A stretch of DNA of 64,000 bases from Agreia sp. COWG (GCF_904528075.1 NZ_LR882035.1:186001-250000), one strand, 5' to 3'. Counted from the first letter of the stretch, positions 17,747-26,463 are shown. Notes: a model not told the origin generated them from the sequence alone. Made by a program: numbers and translations.

Positions 17747-17774
17747 ACCGTTACGGTAACAGATGTTACGGTTA
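17747..17774. promoter_or_regulatory. Candidate TetR operator with repeated GTTACGGT
   Basis: GTTACGGT occurs twice (17750-17757 and 17765-17772), 15 bases apart. The first copy is part of the palindrome ACCGTTACGGT, and CGGTAAC/GTTACGG form a further near-palindrome. The stretch fills the 51-base gap between the divergent GNAT and tetR genes and probably binds the TetR protein. Confidence 0.55.
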
Positions 17775-17778
17775 ATTC

Positions 17779-18360
17779 ATGCCACGAGTTCGAGACGACG
17801 ATGCGACCCGAGAGCGCCTCTCTGAGGCCGTCTTCCTCACACTTGCCGAACGCGGGCCCACGGGTCTCACGCTGAGGGCGGTGGCCGAGCGCGCCGGATG
17901 CTCCACCGGGCTCGTCCTGCACACGTTCAAGGGCAAGCGGGAGCTTCTCCTGCACGCCCGAGACGTTCTGCACGAACGCACGCGCGAACGCTCCGACGTG
18001 CTCGAGAGCGAGGCTCCCGACGCTGCGACTGCGCTGCGAGAAGTGGTGTTCCACGCGCTGCCGAGCGACTCCGAGAAGCGCGCCGAGGCCAGGGTATGGA
18101 TCGGCTTTCTCGCCGCCGCGCTGAGCGACCCGATTCTGGCCGAGCGCCACGCGCAGCACAGCCGGGCGTTCGCCGCGCGCCTCGTGCGGCTGCTCGAGGC
18201 GTCGGGGAAGCAGGGGGCGTCGAGCGCCCGCGCACAGGCGTCGGCCCTCGCGGCCGCCGTCGAGGGCATCTCGACCCTCGCGGCAGGAGATCCGGAGAAG
18301 TGGCCGGCAGCCCGCCAACGACAGGCTCTCGAACTCGTGCTCGCCGCGACGACGGCGTAG
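17779..18360 (+). CDS. TetR family regulator (BetI-like C-terminal domain)
   Basis: A 193-residue protein with N-terminal helix-turn-helix ('TGLTLRAVAERAGCSTGLVLHTFKGKRELL', quoted here in two halves: 'LTLRAVAERAGCSTG' and 'LVLHTFKGKRELL') and a C-terminal domain like TetR_C_6/BetI ('EARVWIGFLAAALSDPILAERH', 'ALAAAVEGISTLA'). The ATG at 17779 has no Shine-Dalgarno sequence and lies right after the operator repeats, which suggests a leaderless mRNA. The likely target is the divergent acetyltransferase. Confidence 0.87.
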   Translation: MPRVRDDDATRERLSEAVFLTLAERGPTGLTLRAVAERAGCSTGLVLHTFKGKRELLLHARDVLHERTRERSDVLESEAPDAATALREVVFHALPSDSEKRAEARVWIGFLAAALSDPILAERHAQHSRAFAARLVRLLEASGKQGASSARAQASALAAAVEGISTLAAGDPEKWPAARQRQALELVLAATTA

Positions 18361-18442
18361 CGCCGCCTTCTTCTGCTCGCTCGTCGGGAGAGTCCTCCGC
18401 GGGTGCGCGCAGTCGGCGCACCGCGCCCGATAGCGTAAGAGC

Positions 18443-19510
18443 GTGACCTCCGAAGACAACCCGTTCTCGTCGCGCGCGCCCGTCGAGCGCCACATCGGCC
18501 ACGTTCCCACGATCCACGACGTCGCTGCGGCGGCCGGGGTCTCGAAGAGTGTAGTGTCGCGTGCGCTCTCCGGTGCTCCCGGGGTGGCGCCTCGCACTGT
18601 AGCCCTGGTGAAAGGGGCCGCCGACTCCCTGGGCTACGTCGCGAATGCGAACGCGCGGGGCATGTCGGCGCATCGCACCCACACGCTGGGTGTCTTCGTT
18701 CGGGATGCCGCGACGCCGTTCTACGGCCACCTCTTGACGGCGTTTCAGGAGCAGGCGTCGGCCAGGGGCTACCGAGCGGTGACTGCCACCGGATCCGGCA
18801 CCTTCTCGCTAGAGGAGGAGCGCCGTGCCCTCGAGACTCTCGTGTCGCTTCGAGTCGAGGGGCTCATCGTCTGCAGCGGCGCCCTGCCCGTCGACGACAT
18901 CATCCCCTTCGCCCGGCGCATCCCGACGGTCATCGCCGGCCGTCCCGAGACCGATCCGTCGGTGAGCAGCGTCTACTGCGACGAGGCCGGCGGGGGTCGG
19001 GGAATGGCGGAACACGTCGTGCGGCTCGGCCACCGGCGGGTCGCGGTGATGACGCACACGGCGGCGTCTTCGCTCACCCAGTCGGCGAGAACCGAGGCCA
19101 TGGTGCGGCACCTGCGCGCCGCCGGTGTCGACGTGCTGCCTTTCCGCTGCGAGGACTACGGCCTCGAGATCGAGGGCACCGACAGCATCGTGCAGGCGGT
19201 CCTCGATGCCGGCAACGTCACCGCCTTGATGGCGCCGAGCGACTCGTGGGCGCTCGCGGTTCTCGAATCGCTGCAGCGGCGAGGCCTCAGTGCCCCGAGC
19301 GACATGTCCGTGACCGGCTACGACGGGGTGAAGCCCTTCACGTCGAGCATTCTCGGATTCACCTCGTGGCACCAGCCGCTGACCCTCATCGGTCGACTCT
19401 CCGTCGACGATGTCGTCGACCAGATCGAAGGCCTGTCCCAGGGTGCGCGGCATCGCTCGATCGACGGCGAGCTCATTCCGGGCAGGACCGCCGAGGCTCT
19501 GCCGGCGTAG
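18443..19510 (+). CDS. LacI family transcriptional regulator
   Basis: A 355-residue repressor. The N-terminal DNA-binding domain starts at residue 22 ('TIHDVAAAAGVSKSVVSRAL') with the hinge 'GYVANANARGMSAHRTHTLGV', followed by a periplasmic-binding-protein-like sensor ('DIIPFARRIPTVIAGRP', 'GRGMAEHVVRLGHRRVAVM', 'ALMAPSDSWALAVLESL', 'VTGYDGVKPF'). The palindrome TAGGGAACGTTCCCTA, typical for LacI proteins, occurs downstream at 19590 and again at 21332, before the two plus-strand units of the phosphoester/transport cluster. The GTG start at 18443 is supported by the start of homology soon after. Confidence 0.9.
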   Translation: MTSEDNPFSSRAPVERHIGHVPTIHDVAAAAGVSKSVVSRALSGAPGVAPRTVALVKGAADSLGYVANANARGMSAHRTHTLGVFVRDAATPFYGHLLTAFQEQASARGYRAVTATGSGTFSLEEERRALETLVSLRVEGLIVCSGALPVDDIIPFARRIPTVIAGRPETDPSVSSVYCDEAGGGRGMAEHVVRLGHRRVAVMTHTAASSLTQSARTEAMVRHLRAAGVDVLPFRCEDYGLEIEGTDSIVQAVLDAGNVTALMAPSDSWALAVLESLQRRGLSAPSDMSVTGYDGVKPFTSSILGFTSWHQPLTLIGRLSVDDVVDQIEGLSQGARHRSIDGELIPGRTAEALPA

Positions 19511-19589
19511 ACCGAGAGTCGTCGTCACCGTTCGTTCACGTACTGGATGCCTGTTCGTTCACGTGTCTCTACGCCGTTCTGTCCGAGAA

Positions 19590-19605
19590 TAGGGAACGTT
19601 CCCTA
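19590..19605. promoter_or_regulatory. LacI-type operator, copy 1
   Basis: TAGGGAACGTTCCCTA is a perfect 16-base palindrome with the central CG step usual for LacI/GalR operators. It lies 41 bases before the 2H phosphoesterase start. The core AGGGAACGTTCCCT is repeated exactly at 21333-21346. Confidence 0.85.
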
Positions 19606-19646
19606 CCCGAACGATCCACCACACTCAACACAGGAAGCGAGATCGT

Positions 19647-20303
19647 GTGAACGACCACATCGCCCACAAACTGCCCCGCGACGACAGCGACCCCTACCGC
19701 TACGGCATCTACCTGCGCCCCGACGCGAAGACCTGCCGTGCCGTGACCGTGGTCACCGACCAACTGCGCGCACAGTACGGACTGCTCTCGGCCGGTGCCT
19801 TCCCCCCGCACGCCACCCTCGTGGGCAGCCAGCCCTTCGGCTTCGCCGAGACAGAGGCCATCGAGACGGTCACCGCGCTGCTCGCGAATCGCGAGGCGTT
19901 CGAGGTGCACAACGCGGGCATTCGGTCTCAGGGCATCGGCTACGTCTATGACGTGAGCCAGAACGCCGACGGCACCGTGAACGACGCGCTGGTGAGCCTC
20001 GCTCGAGACATCGATGCCGCCGTCGAGCCGTTCAGGCGCCCCATGAACAACCCGCTGCCGAACGACTTCGTGCCCGAGCTGTTTCGTGGGCACCTGTCGC
20101 TGGCCTCGCACGACCTCTATGTGCGCCCCGATCTGCACGACGAGGTCGGCGAGTTCATCAGGGAGCTCGACGTGCCCGTGCCCACCTCGTTCGCTGGCCG
20201 CTCCGTCGTGATGTACCGCACGGCCAGCCCCGACTGGTCGGGTCGTTGGTGGCAGACCATGACCTGGGAGCACGTGTACAGCTGGGAGCTGACGAGCGCC
20301 TAG
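19647..20303 (+). CDS. 2H phosphoesterase (2'-5' RNA ligase-like) family protein
   Basis: A 218-residue protein with the two histidine motifs of the 2H superfamily: 'PPHATLVG' (HxT, about residue 54) and 'FRGHLSLASH' (HxS, about residue 148). These enzymes open cyclic phosphodiesters or join 2'-5' ends. Its control by a sugar-type LacI operator and its place next to an inositol-monophosphatase-like enzyme and a UgpB-like importer suggest a small cyclic phosphodiester of a polyol or sugar as substrate rather than RNA; this is inference. The GTG at 19647 follows AGGAAG by nine bases; a GTG two bases earlier is out of frame. Confidence 0.8.
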   Translation: MNDHIAHKLPRDDSDPYRYGIYLRPDAKTCRAVTVVTDQLRAQYGLLSAGAFPPHATLVGSQPFGFAETEAIETVTALLANREAFEVHNAGIRSQGIGYVYDVSQNADGTVNDALVSLARDIDAAVEPFRRPMNNPLPNDFVPELFRGHLSLASHDLYVRPDLHDEVGEFIRELDVPVPTSFAGRSVVMYRTASPDWSGRWWQTMTWEHVYSWELTSA

Positions 20304-20312
20304 CGTTGGGGG

Positions 20313-20361
20313 CCGGATGCCGCGGGCCGCGGCCGCACTCGCGGCTGCCCGCGGCATCCGG
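20313..20361. terminator. Bidirectional terminator hairpin
   Basis: CCGGATGCCGCGGG and CCCGCGGCATCCGG form a perfect 14-base stem with a GC-rich inner part. It fills the gap between the convergent 2H phosphoesterase and phosphatase genes. Confidence 0.75.
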
Positions 20362-20368
20362 TCTCTGG

Positions 20369-21202
20369 CTAGGCCGCCGGGAACCAGCGCGACGACAGCT
20401 CGCGCACCCTCTCGATGAGCGCGGAGTGGTCGCCGCCCGCGCCCAGAGCAACGTAGTCGAGGCTCAGCTGCGGGCGGTCGACGGCCACGCCCTCGCGGAA
20501 GCCGGCGTAGCTGCCGCCCGCGCGCTGCAGAATGTGGGCGCCGGCCGCGACGTCCCAGGGGCTCGTGTCGAAGCCCATCGTGGCGTCGGACCAGCCGGCG
20601 GCGACGTGCACCAGGTTGAGTGCGCCGCTGCCCGTGCTGTGGTGGTGCTGATAGGTGCTCGTGATCTGAGCGAGCAGCTCGAAGGCTGCGTCGCCGAGCA
20701 GATCGACGTCGTGCTGGTTCGGAAAGCTCGTGAGCAGGGTCGAGCGATCGTCGGCGGCCGAGGCCGACCGCATCGGCGCGCCGTCGAGGGTGGCCTCGCC
20801 GTCGCCCGCTGCGAAGAGGTGATCGGCCATGGGATCGAGCACGACGCCGGCCACGACCTCGCCGTCGACCTCGGCGGCGATCGAGACGCACCAGTAGGCC
20901 AGGCCGCGGGCGAAGTTCGCCGTGCCGTCGATGGGGTCGATGATCCAGCGCAGCCGCGCCTCGCCGGAGCTGCCCGTCTCTTCGCCGAGGATCTGCGACC
21001 CGGGAGCGCCGGCCTGCAGCACCTCGCTGATTACGCGCTCGGCCTCGCGGTCGTGCAGGGTGACGACGTCGTGCGCGTCGCGCTTGAACGAGATGTCCAT
21101 GTCGGAGCGGAACGCCGCGACGAGTGCGGGTGCGGCTGTTCGAGCTGCGGTCTCTGCGAGCCGCACCAGCTCGTTCGGGTCGTAGGCGGTGTCGGGTGTC
21201 AT
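20369..21202 (-). CDS. Inositol monophosphatase family phosphatase
   Basis: A 277-residue Mg-dependent, Li-sensitive type phosphatase. Metal ligands are seen in 'ILGEETG', 'IIDPIDGTANFARG' and 'DTSPWDVAAGAHILQRAGG', in the order of the family. Members act on inositol phosphate, histidinol phosphate, or nucleotide/sugar phosphates. The position between the 2H phosphoesterase (convergent) and the UgpA-like permease (divergent) suggests removal of phosphate from an imported polyol phosphate. The ATG at 21202 is preceded by AGGAG. The LacI operator at 21332 is 130 bases upstream and may not control this direction. Confidence 0.9.
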   Translation of the reverse strand: MTPDTAYDPNELVRLAETAARTAAPALVAAFRSDMDISFKRDAHDVVTLHDREAERVISEVLQAGAPGSQILGEETGSSGEARLRWIIDPIDGTANFARGLAYWCVSIAAEVDGEVVAGVVLDPMADHLFAAGDGEATLDGAPMRSASAADDRSTLLTSFPNQHDVDLLGDAAFELLAQITSTYQHHHSTGSGALNLVHVAAGWSDATMGFDTSPWDVAAGAHILQRAGGSYAGFREGVAVDRPQLSLDYVALGAGGDHSALIERVRELSSRWFPAA

Positions 21203-21331
21203 GGGGCTCCTGTTCGTGGTCAGTAGGGATTGATTCAGGCCTTCCTTAACGCCGCATGAACGCTCGGCAACCGGATGCTCGCACCGCTTGACCGCACCGC
21301 CGGGGGTATCGGAGAGTTGACCCGTTCCAAA

Positions 21332-21347
21332 AAGGGAACGTTCCCTA
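21332..21347. promoter_or_regulatory. LacI-type operator, copy 2
   Basis: AAGGGAACGTTCCCTA shares the 14-base palindromic core with the site at 19590. It lies 19 bases before the permease start and abuts a TATTAT (21346-21351) that could be a -10 element, so a bound repressor would block the ABC operon. Confidence 0.85.
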
Positions 21348-21366
21348 TTATCCGAGAGGATGCTGA

Positions 21367-22311
21367 ATGTCGGCCTCCATCACTGCCCAGCGGCGCGTCG
21401 CGCTGGGCCAGCGCCGTGCCCCCTCAGCGCAGTCCTGGCGTCGTTCCGATCGACGGGTCGGCATCGCCCTGCTGCTTCCGGCCTTCGCGGTCTTCGCCGT
21501 GTTCGTGTTCTATCCGCTCGGCAAGGTCATCTGGCTCAGCATGCAGGGAACCGACATCTTCGGCCAGGCCGCCGGCTTCGTCGGCGCGAAGAACTTCGTC
21601 ACGATCTTCACCGATCCGCAGTTCACCGCCACGATGCTGCGCACCGGCGCGTTCTGCCTGGCCGTGGTGGCCGGACGCATCGTCTTCGGCCTGCTCATCA
21701 CCATCCCCCTCACGGTGAAGCTGCGGGGCATCCCCGTGTTCCGCGCGTTGCTCACCTCGCCGATGGTCGTCAGCGTCTCGGCAGCATCCGTCGCCTTCGC
21801 CGCCATGCTCGCCCCCGGAAACGGCCTCGTCAACTCCGTGATCACCCGCTTCGGCGGCTCGGCCATCCCGTTCTTCACCAGTACGCAGTGGGCGTTCGCG
21901 AGCGTGATCGTGGTCACCGTCTGGGGATCGATCGGCTTCACCGTGCTACTCATGCTCGGAGCGTTCGGCGCCATCGACCACGATGTGATCGAGGCCGCCC
22001 ACCTCGACGGAGCCGGGCCCCTCCGCACCCTCTGGTCGATCTCGCTGCCGCTCGTCACCCCCACGCTCTTCTTCGTCGTGGTCACCGGCGCGGTCGAGGC
22101 GCTCACCACCTTCGGCCAGATCCAGATCCTCACCGGGGGCGGGCCGGCCAGTTCCACCACCACCCTCGTGTACAACATCTACCAGGCGGCGTTCGGGGCC
22201 GGCAGCGCCAACTTCGGCCTCGCCGCCGCCCTCGGTGTCGTGTTGTTCCTTCTGGTGCTCGCCCTCTCCCTGGTGCAGTTCGGCGTGCTCGAGAAGCGGG
22301 TGAACTACTGA
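21367..22311 (+). CDS. CUT1 ABC transporter permease, UgpA-like
   Basis: A 314-residue inner-membrane permease with six hydrophobic segments and the EAA loop 'EAAHLDGAGPLRTLWSISLP' that contacts the ATPase. It is the MalF/UgpA-type partner of the next gene. GAGAGGA lies seven bases before the ATG at 21367. The operon has no ATPase gene, so a shared MsiK-type ATPase encoded elsewhere is likely, as is usual in actinobacteria. Confidence 0.9.
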   Translation: MSASITAQRRVALGQRRAPSAQSWRRSDRRVGIALLLPAFAVFAVFVFYPLGKVIWLSMQGTDIFGQAAGFVGAKNFVTIFTDPQFTATMLRTGAFCLAVVAGRIVFGLLITIPLTVKLRGIPVFRALLTSPMVVSVSAASVAFAAMLAPGNGLVNSVITRFGGSAIPFFTSTQWAFASVIVVTVWGSIGFTVLLMLGAFGAIDHDVIEAAHLDGAGPLRTLWSISLPLVTPTLFFVVVTGAVEALTTFGQIQILTGGGPASSTTTLVYNIYQAAFGAGSANFGLAAALGVVLFLLVLALSLVQFGVLEKRVNY

Positions 22312-23186
22312 TGGCCGTAGCGGCGGTAGGGCGCGCGGCGGTGCGCCGGCCGAAGAGACGATCTTCGGCGAGGGCGCGCACGCGCAGCGCGCTGCTCTAT
22401 GCCTGGCTCGTCGCGGCGGTCGTCGTGGTCTGCTTTCCGCTGTACTACATCTTCGAGGGCGCGCTCACGCCCACGGCCTGGCTCGACCAGGGGCTCGAGG
22501 GGCTCGTGCCCATCCACCTCACGTTCGACAACGTCGTCCGCGCCACCCAGGTCATTCCGCTCGGCCGACAGTTCGGCAACAGCCTGCTCGTCACGATCTG
22601 CCAGACGCTGCTGCAGATCACCATCGGCATCGCCGCGGCTTATGCCCTCGTCTTCTGCCGACTGCGCGGCACCCGGGCGCTGTTTCTCGTGCTGCTCTCG
22701 AGCATGATGATCCCAGCCGAGACGACCCTCATCGCCAACTACCTCACGATCTCGTCGTGGCACCTCATCGACACCGTGCCGGCCGTCTTCCTGCCGTTCA
22801 TCGCGTCGGCGCTCAGCATCTTCCTGTTCCGGCAGGCGTTCCTCAGCTTTCCCGGTGAGCTGCGCGACGCCGCGCTGCTCGATGGGGCAGGCCACTTTCG
22901 CTTCATCCGGTCGATGCTCTTGCCCGTCGTTCGCCCGACGCTCATCTCGGTGACCCTGGTCAGTGCCACGGCTGCGTGGAACGGCTTCTTCTGGCCGCTG
23001 CTGGTCACGAACTCGCCTGACAACCGAACGGTGCAGGTGGGCATCGCCCAGCTCTCGAGCGCCGAGGCGACCGACATCGGCGTCGTGCTTGCCGGGGCTG
23101 CCATGGTCACCCTCCCCGTGCTCATCGTCGTACTTCTCGCGCAGCGCTTCCTCGCCGGCGGAATCACCGCCGGCGCCCTCAAATAG
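22311..23186 (+). CDS. CUT1 ABC transporter permease, UgpE-like
   Basis: A 291-residue permease of the MalG/UgpE group, with a basic N-terminal tail, six membrane segments and the EAA loop 'LRDAALLDGAGHFRFIRSML'. The ATG overlaps the previous stop by one base (TGATG), so translation is coupled. The C-terminal 'QRFLAGGITAGALK' is the common ending of this family. Confidence 0.9.
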   Translation: MAVAAVGRAAVRRPKRRSSARARTRSALLYAWLVAAVVVVCFPLYYIFEGALTPTAWLDQGLEGLVPIHLTFDNVVRATQVIPLGRQFGNSLLVTICQTLLQITIGIAAAYALVFCRLRGTRALFLVLLSSMMIPAETTLIANYLTISSWHLIDTVPAVFLPFIASALSIFLFRQAFLSFPGELRDAALLDGAGHFRFIRSMLLPVVRPTLISVTLVSATAAWNGFFWPLLVTNSPDNRTVQVGIAQLSSAEATDIGVVLAGAAMVTLPVLIVVLLAQRFLAGGITAGALK

Positions 23187-23214
23187 AACCCGAACACGAA
23201 GGAACCCGTAAGCC

Positions 23215-24567
23215 ATGTCCTCCCGCACACGCACCCTGATCGCGGCCACCGCCGCCGGCACAGCCCTGCTCTTCGCCCTGTCCGGATGCGCGGCATCCGG
23301 CTCCGAGGCCGACTCGGCCACCGCATCCGGCCCCGTCACCCTCACGTTCTGGCACGCGATGTCGGGGCCCGCCGCCAAGGAGCTCGACACCCTCGTCTCG
23401 CAGTTCAACACCCAAGAGGCCGGCAAGATCACGGTCGACGCCTCGTTCCAGGGTTCGTACTCAGACGTGCAGACCAAGTACACGGCCGCGGTGCAGTCCA
23501 ACTCGACGCCCGACGTGCTGATGATGAACGACATCTCCACCGGCTTCATGGTCGACTCCAAGAAGACCACGCCCCTGTCGACGTTCACCGACAAGGACTC
23601 GTCGTTCGACGCCGACAGCTTTCCCCCGATCGTCAGCACGTACTACGCGGCAGCATCCGGCGGCCTCGCTGCCATGCCGTTCTCGGTCTCGCAGCCGGTG
23701 CTCTACCTCAATCGAGCGCTCGTCACCCAGGCCGGGCTCGACCCCGAGAACCCGCCGACAACGCTGACCGAGGTCGCCGACTGGGCCGAGAAGATCCACT
23801 CCTCGACGGGGGCGTACGGCATGACCATGAACATGAGCGACTCCTGGATGCTCGAGGAGATGTCCGCTTCGGGCGGCGAGAACTTCTGCACCCCCGACAA
23901 CGGCCGTGGCTCCGACAAGGTGACCGGAATCAGCATGACGTCTCCCACCCAGGTGGCATTCATGGGCACGCTGCAGAAGCTTTTCACAGATGGGACCGCG
24001 CTGAATCCCGGAACCGACAACAGCACCATGACCTCGGCGTTCGCCAGCAACAAGGTGGGCATCATGCTCACGTCCTCGGGCGGCTACACCACGGCTGACC
24101 CGTCGAAGACGGCCTCGAAGGTCGCGGCCTACCCGAAGACCTCCACCTCGAAAGATGCCGGTGTGGTCGTCGGCGGCAACGCCCTGTGGATCTCGGGCGA
24201 GGGGCACTCCGAGGCCCAGCAGAAGGCCGCGTACGAGTTCCTCACCTACCTGCACTCGGCCGATGTGCAGGCAGCCTGGTCGAGCGCCACCGGCTATCTC
24301 GCATCGAACACCGCGGCAGCAGACACCACGGTCGGCAAGCAGTCCCTCTCCGACCCTAACGTCGCGGCCATGGCCCAGCAGCTGATCGACACCCCGGCCA
24401 GCCAGGCCGCCGCCGGATGCCGCACGGGTGCCTTCCCGACGGTTCGCGCCACGGTCATCGGCGCGTTCAACCAGATCGTCGAGGGGGCCGACGTCACCTC
24501 CACGATGAAGGATGCCGAGTCGAAGGCCGCAGACCAGATCTCGGCCTACAACACGGCAGCCGGCTAG
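23215..24567 (+). CDS. UgpB-like extracellular solute-binding lipoprotein
   Basis: A 450-residue binding protein with a lipoprotein signal (lipobox 'ALSGC', Cys 25). The mature part has 'LTFWHAMSGPAAKELDTLV', 'QPVLYLNRALVTQAGLDPE', 'VVVGGNALWISG' and 'GAFPTVRATVIGAFNQIVEG', a pattern that resembles E. coli UgpB over its length. UgpB-type proteins bind glycerol-3-phosphate and glycerophosphodiesters. The gene follows the two permeases after 28 bases and ends the operon. Substrate assignment rests on my recollection of UgpB and the neighbouring phosphoesterase genes. Confidence 0.88.
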   Translation: MSSRTRTLIAATAAGTALLFALSGCAASGSEADSATASGPVTLTFWHAMSGPAAKELDTLVSQFNTQEAGKITVDASFQGSYSDVQTKYTAAVQSNSTPDVLMMNDISTGFMVDSKKTTPLSTFTDKDSSFDADSFPPIVSTYYAAASGGLAAMPFSVSQPVLYLNRALVTQAGLDPENPPTTLTEVADWAEKIHSSTGAYGMTMNMSDSWMLEEMSASGGENFCTPDNGRGSDKVTGISMTSPTQVAFMGTLQKLFTDGTALNPGTDNSTMTSAFASNKVGIMLTSSGGYTTADPSKTASKVAAYPKTSTSKDAGVVVGGNALWISGEGHSEAQQKAAYEFLTYLHSADVQAAWSSATGYLASNTAAADTTVGKQSLSDPNVAAMAQQLIDTPASQAAAGCRTGAFPTVRATVIGAFNQIVEGADVTSTMKDAESKAADQISAYNTAAG

Positions 24568-24592
24568 CCAGCCATCCCCACCCCTCCTCCCT

Positions 24593-24676
24593 TTCACGGA
24601 TGAGGAAATAATCGCGACACCCCGCGCCGAGAAGACCTCAGCGCGGGGTGTCGTGGGTTTCTTCCTCATCCGTGAA
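24593..24676. repeat. About 84-bp palindromic repeat, family 2 copy A
   Basis: Outer arms TTCACGGATGAGGAA / TTCCTCATCCGTGAA (15 bases, perfect) enclose inner arms CGACACCCCGCGC (24615-24627) and GCGCGGGGTGTCG (24641-24653). It lies between the convergent binding-protein and esterase genes. Related elements occur at 49119 and 60929. Confidence 0.85.
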
Positions 24677-24719
24677 CAGATCGAAGGGGGTACGAGCCGA
24701 CCGGATGCCTTCGGCTCGA

Positions 24720-26033
24720 CTACGAGGCCGGCGGCGGCGCGAGGCCCAGCCGCGGGTAGAGCACTCCGAAGGCGAAGGGCAGGCCGCCCCGCAGCGCCGT
24801 CACCACGTGGTCGGCACCCGGCACGACGTAGTTCGTGGTCGAGAAACCGGCCGCCTCTGCCAGGGCCGAGTTCTTCGCGGCGAAGTCCACGTATTCCGGG
24901 TCGTTCTCGCCCGCGGTGAACACCGCGACGTGGTTCGCGAACCGCCCCGCGTTCTTCGCCAGCCATGCCGCGGGTTTGGCGGCCTCGTAGGCGCTCGCAT
25001 CCCCGCCGTAGCCGTCGGCGATCGCTGCCTGCTCGTTCTCGTCGCCCGGCCATTCGTTTCCCGAGATGTCGACGATGTTGCCCCAGATCTCCGGATGCTT
25101 GCTGGCCCAGGTGAACGCGCAGGCCCCGCCGTTCGAATACCCCGCGATCGTCCAGTAGCGGGGGTCTTGCATGATGTTCAACGTCTTCTTCGCGTAGGCG
25201 ACGATGTCTTTGTTGAAGTAGGTATCGACGCCGCCGTACTTCGCCGAGTCTGCGCATACCGGGTCGCTGTCAGGATCACCCAGCTGGTCGGCGATGATCA
25301 CGATCGGTGCCAACCCCCGGTTCTTGGCAGCGAGTTCGTCGAGCGCCGCGGCGATGAAGTCCGGCTGCGGGTTTCCGGGCTGGCCCATCATCATCACCAC
25401 GAGGGGCAACGCGGGCGCATTCTCGACCTGGGCCGCCGGGGGAAGGTAGATCGAGGCCTCACGGGGCGTGAAACCTGCGCTCGACGCGATGGCGCTCGCA
25501 CCGGTGAGAAGCCCGGTCTTGCCCATCGCCGGCATGTCTGCCGGCGGGTTCCAACTCTTATACAGGGGCCCCGTGACCGAGCTGCTCGGCGGTGGCGTCG
25601 TGAGTCCTTCTATGGGTTTCTGCGTTGATACCCCGAATGCGGCGCCCACTGTTCTGTTGATTCCGAACGCGGCGTTCACCCCGAGGGTGGCGGAGACGAC
25701 GGAGAGGATGACGAGGCCGAGCGACAGGGCCTTTCGTCGCTTCGGCGGGCTGGTGAGGCTGGCCACGGCGAGGCCGACGGCTGCGAACAGGATGCACATC
25801 CATCGTGTCGTGCCGGAGGGCATGGTGACGCCGAATGCGTCGGTGATGTTGACCAGCAACACGACGACGAGGCCGAGCACGATCCCGAGCACGACTCCGA
25901 CGACGCTCTTCACGACCCAGCGCCTGTGTGACCGCCGAATCAGCAGGGCCAGCGCGCACGCGCCGGTGAGCGCCCACACGATCAGGGGCGCTGGCCCGGT
26001 GACCACATCGATGCTGAAGAACCAGTTGAGCAT
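24720..26033 (-). CDS. Membrane-anchored alpha/beta-hydrolase esterase (esterase D / antigen 85-like)
   Basis: A 437-residue protein. The first 130 residues hold about four hydrophobic helices; the rest is an esterase of the EsD/mycolyltransferase-like type with nucleophile elbow 'GYSNGG', an Asp in 'AGENDPEY' and a His in 'GADHVVTAL'. The catalytic part thus faces outside the membrane. Similar membrane-hydrolase fusions in actinobacteria have no fixed substrate. The ATG at 26033 begins the first helix ('MLNWFFSIDVVTGPAPLIVW'). Confidence 0.83.
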   Translation of the reverse strand: MLNWFFSIDVVTGPAPLIVWALTGACALALLIRRSHRRWVVKSVVGVVLGIVLGLVVVLLVNITDAFGVTMPSGTTRWMCILFAAVGLAVASLTSPPKRRKALSLGLVILSVVSATLGVNAAFGINRTVGAAFGVSTQKPIEGLTTPPPSSSVTGPLYKSWNPPADMPAMGKTGLLTGASAIASSAGFTPREASIYLPPAAQVENAPALPLVVMMMGQPGNPQPDFIAAALDELAAKNRGLAPIVIIADQLGDPDSDPVCADSAKYGGVDTYFNKDIVAYAKKTLNIMQDPRYWTIAGYSNGGACAFTWASKHPEIWGNIVDISGNEWPGDENEQAAIADGYGGDASAYEAAKPAAWLAKNAGRFANHVAVFTAGENDPEYVDFAAKNSALAEAAGFSTTNYVVPGADHVVTALRGGLPFAFGVLYPRLGLAPPPAS

Positions 26034-26085
26034 GTCGGCCCTTTCCGATCGAGCCGCAGGAACGACCGAAATCTACAGCATGCGG

Positions 26086-26463
26086 CTAGGAGAAGAGCGC
26101 GTAGGCCAGCCCGGCGACGCCGAAGAGTGCGGTCGCCGCCGCGGTGAGAGCGATCACTGCGGCGCCGGGGAGGATGTCGGCCGCGGAGGCGGCCTCGGCG
26201 ATCTCGGGGATGCGGTCGGGGTCAGCGTAGGAGGCGGATACGACTCGGCGATGGTGGTGGTACCGACCGTGCGACGACAGCAGAATCGCGCCCGCGACCG
26301 CGAGCCCGACAGCGGAGGGAACCAGCGCGAAAACTCCGACGCTCCCCGCGAGTACGCGAAACGCCACCAGCGATCCGATGGCGAGCGCGAAGGCCGTGCG
26401 CCGCCACGCCAGGGCTGTTCTCTCCGACTGCAGGCCGGGGTCGCCCGCATGCTCCGGGCTCAC
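26086..26463 (-). CDS. DUF202 family membrane protein
   Basis: A 125-residue protein with 'GLQSERTALAWRRTAFALAIG', the N-terminal signature of DUF202, followed by three hydrophobic helices. The GTG start overlaps the stop of the upstream gene by four bases (GTGA), marking translational coupling. The function of DUF202 proteins is unknown; they are often found in pairs, as here. Confidence 0.8.
   Translation of the reverse strand: MSPEHAGDPGLQSERTALAWRRTAFALAIGSLVAFRVLAGSVGVFALVPSAVGLAVAGAILLSSHGRYHHHRRVVSASYADPDRIPEIAEAASAADILPGAAVIALTAAATALFGVAGLAYALFS

Noticed and set aside
21317..21351. TTGACC ... TATTAT as a complete sigma-70 type promoter before the permease gene
   Set aside because: The spacing is 23 bases, too long for a normal promoter; only the TATTAT is kept as a possible -10 box.
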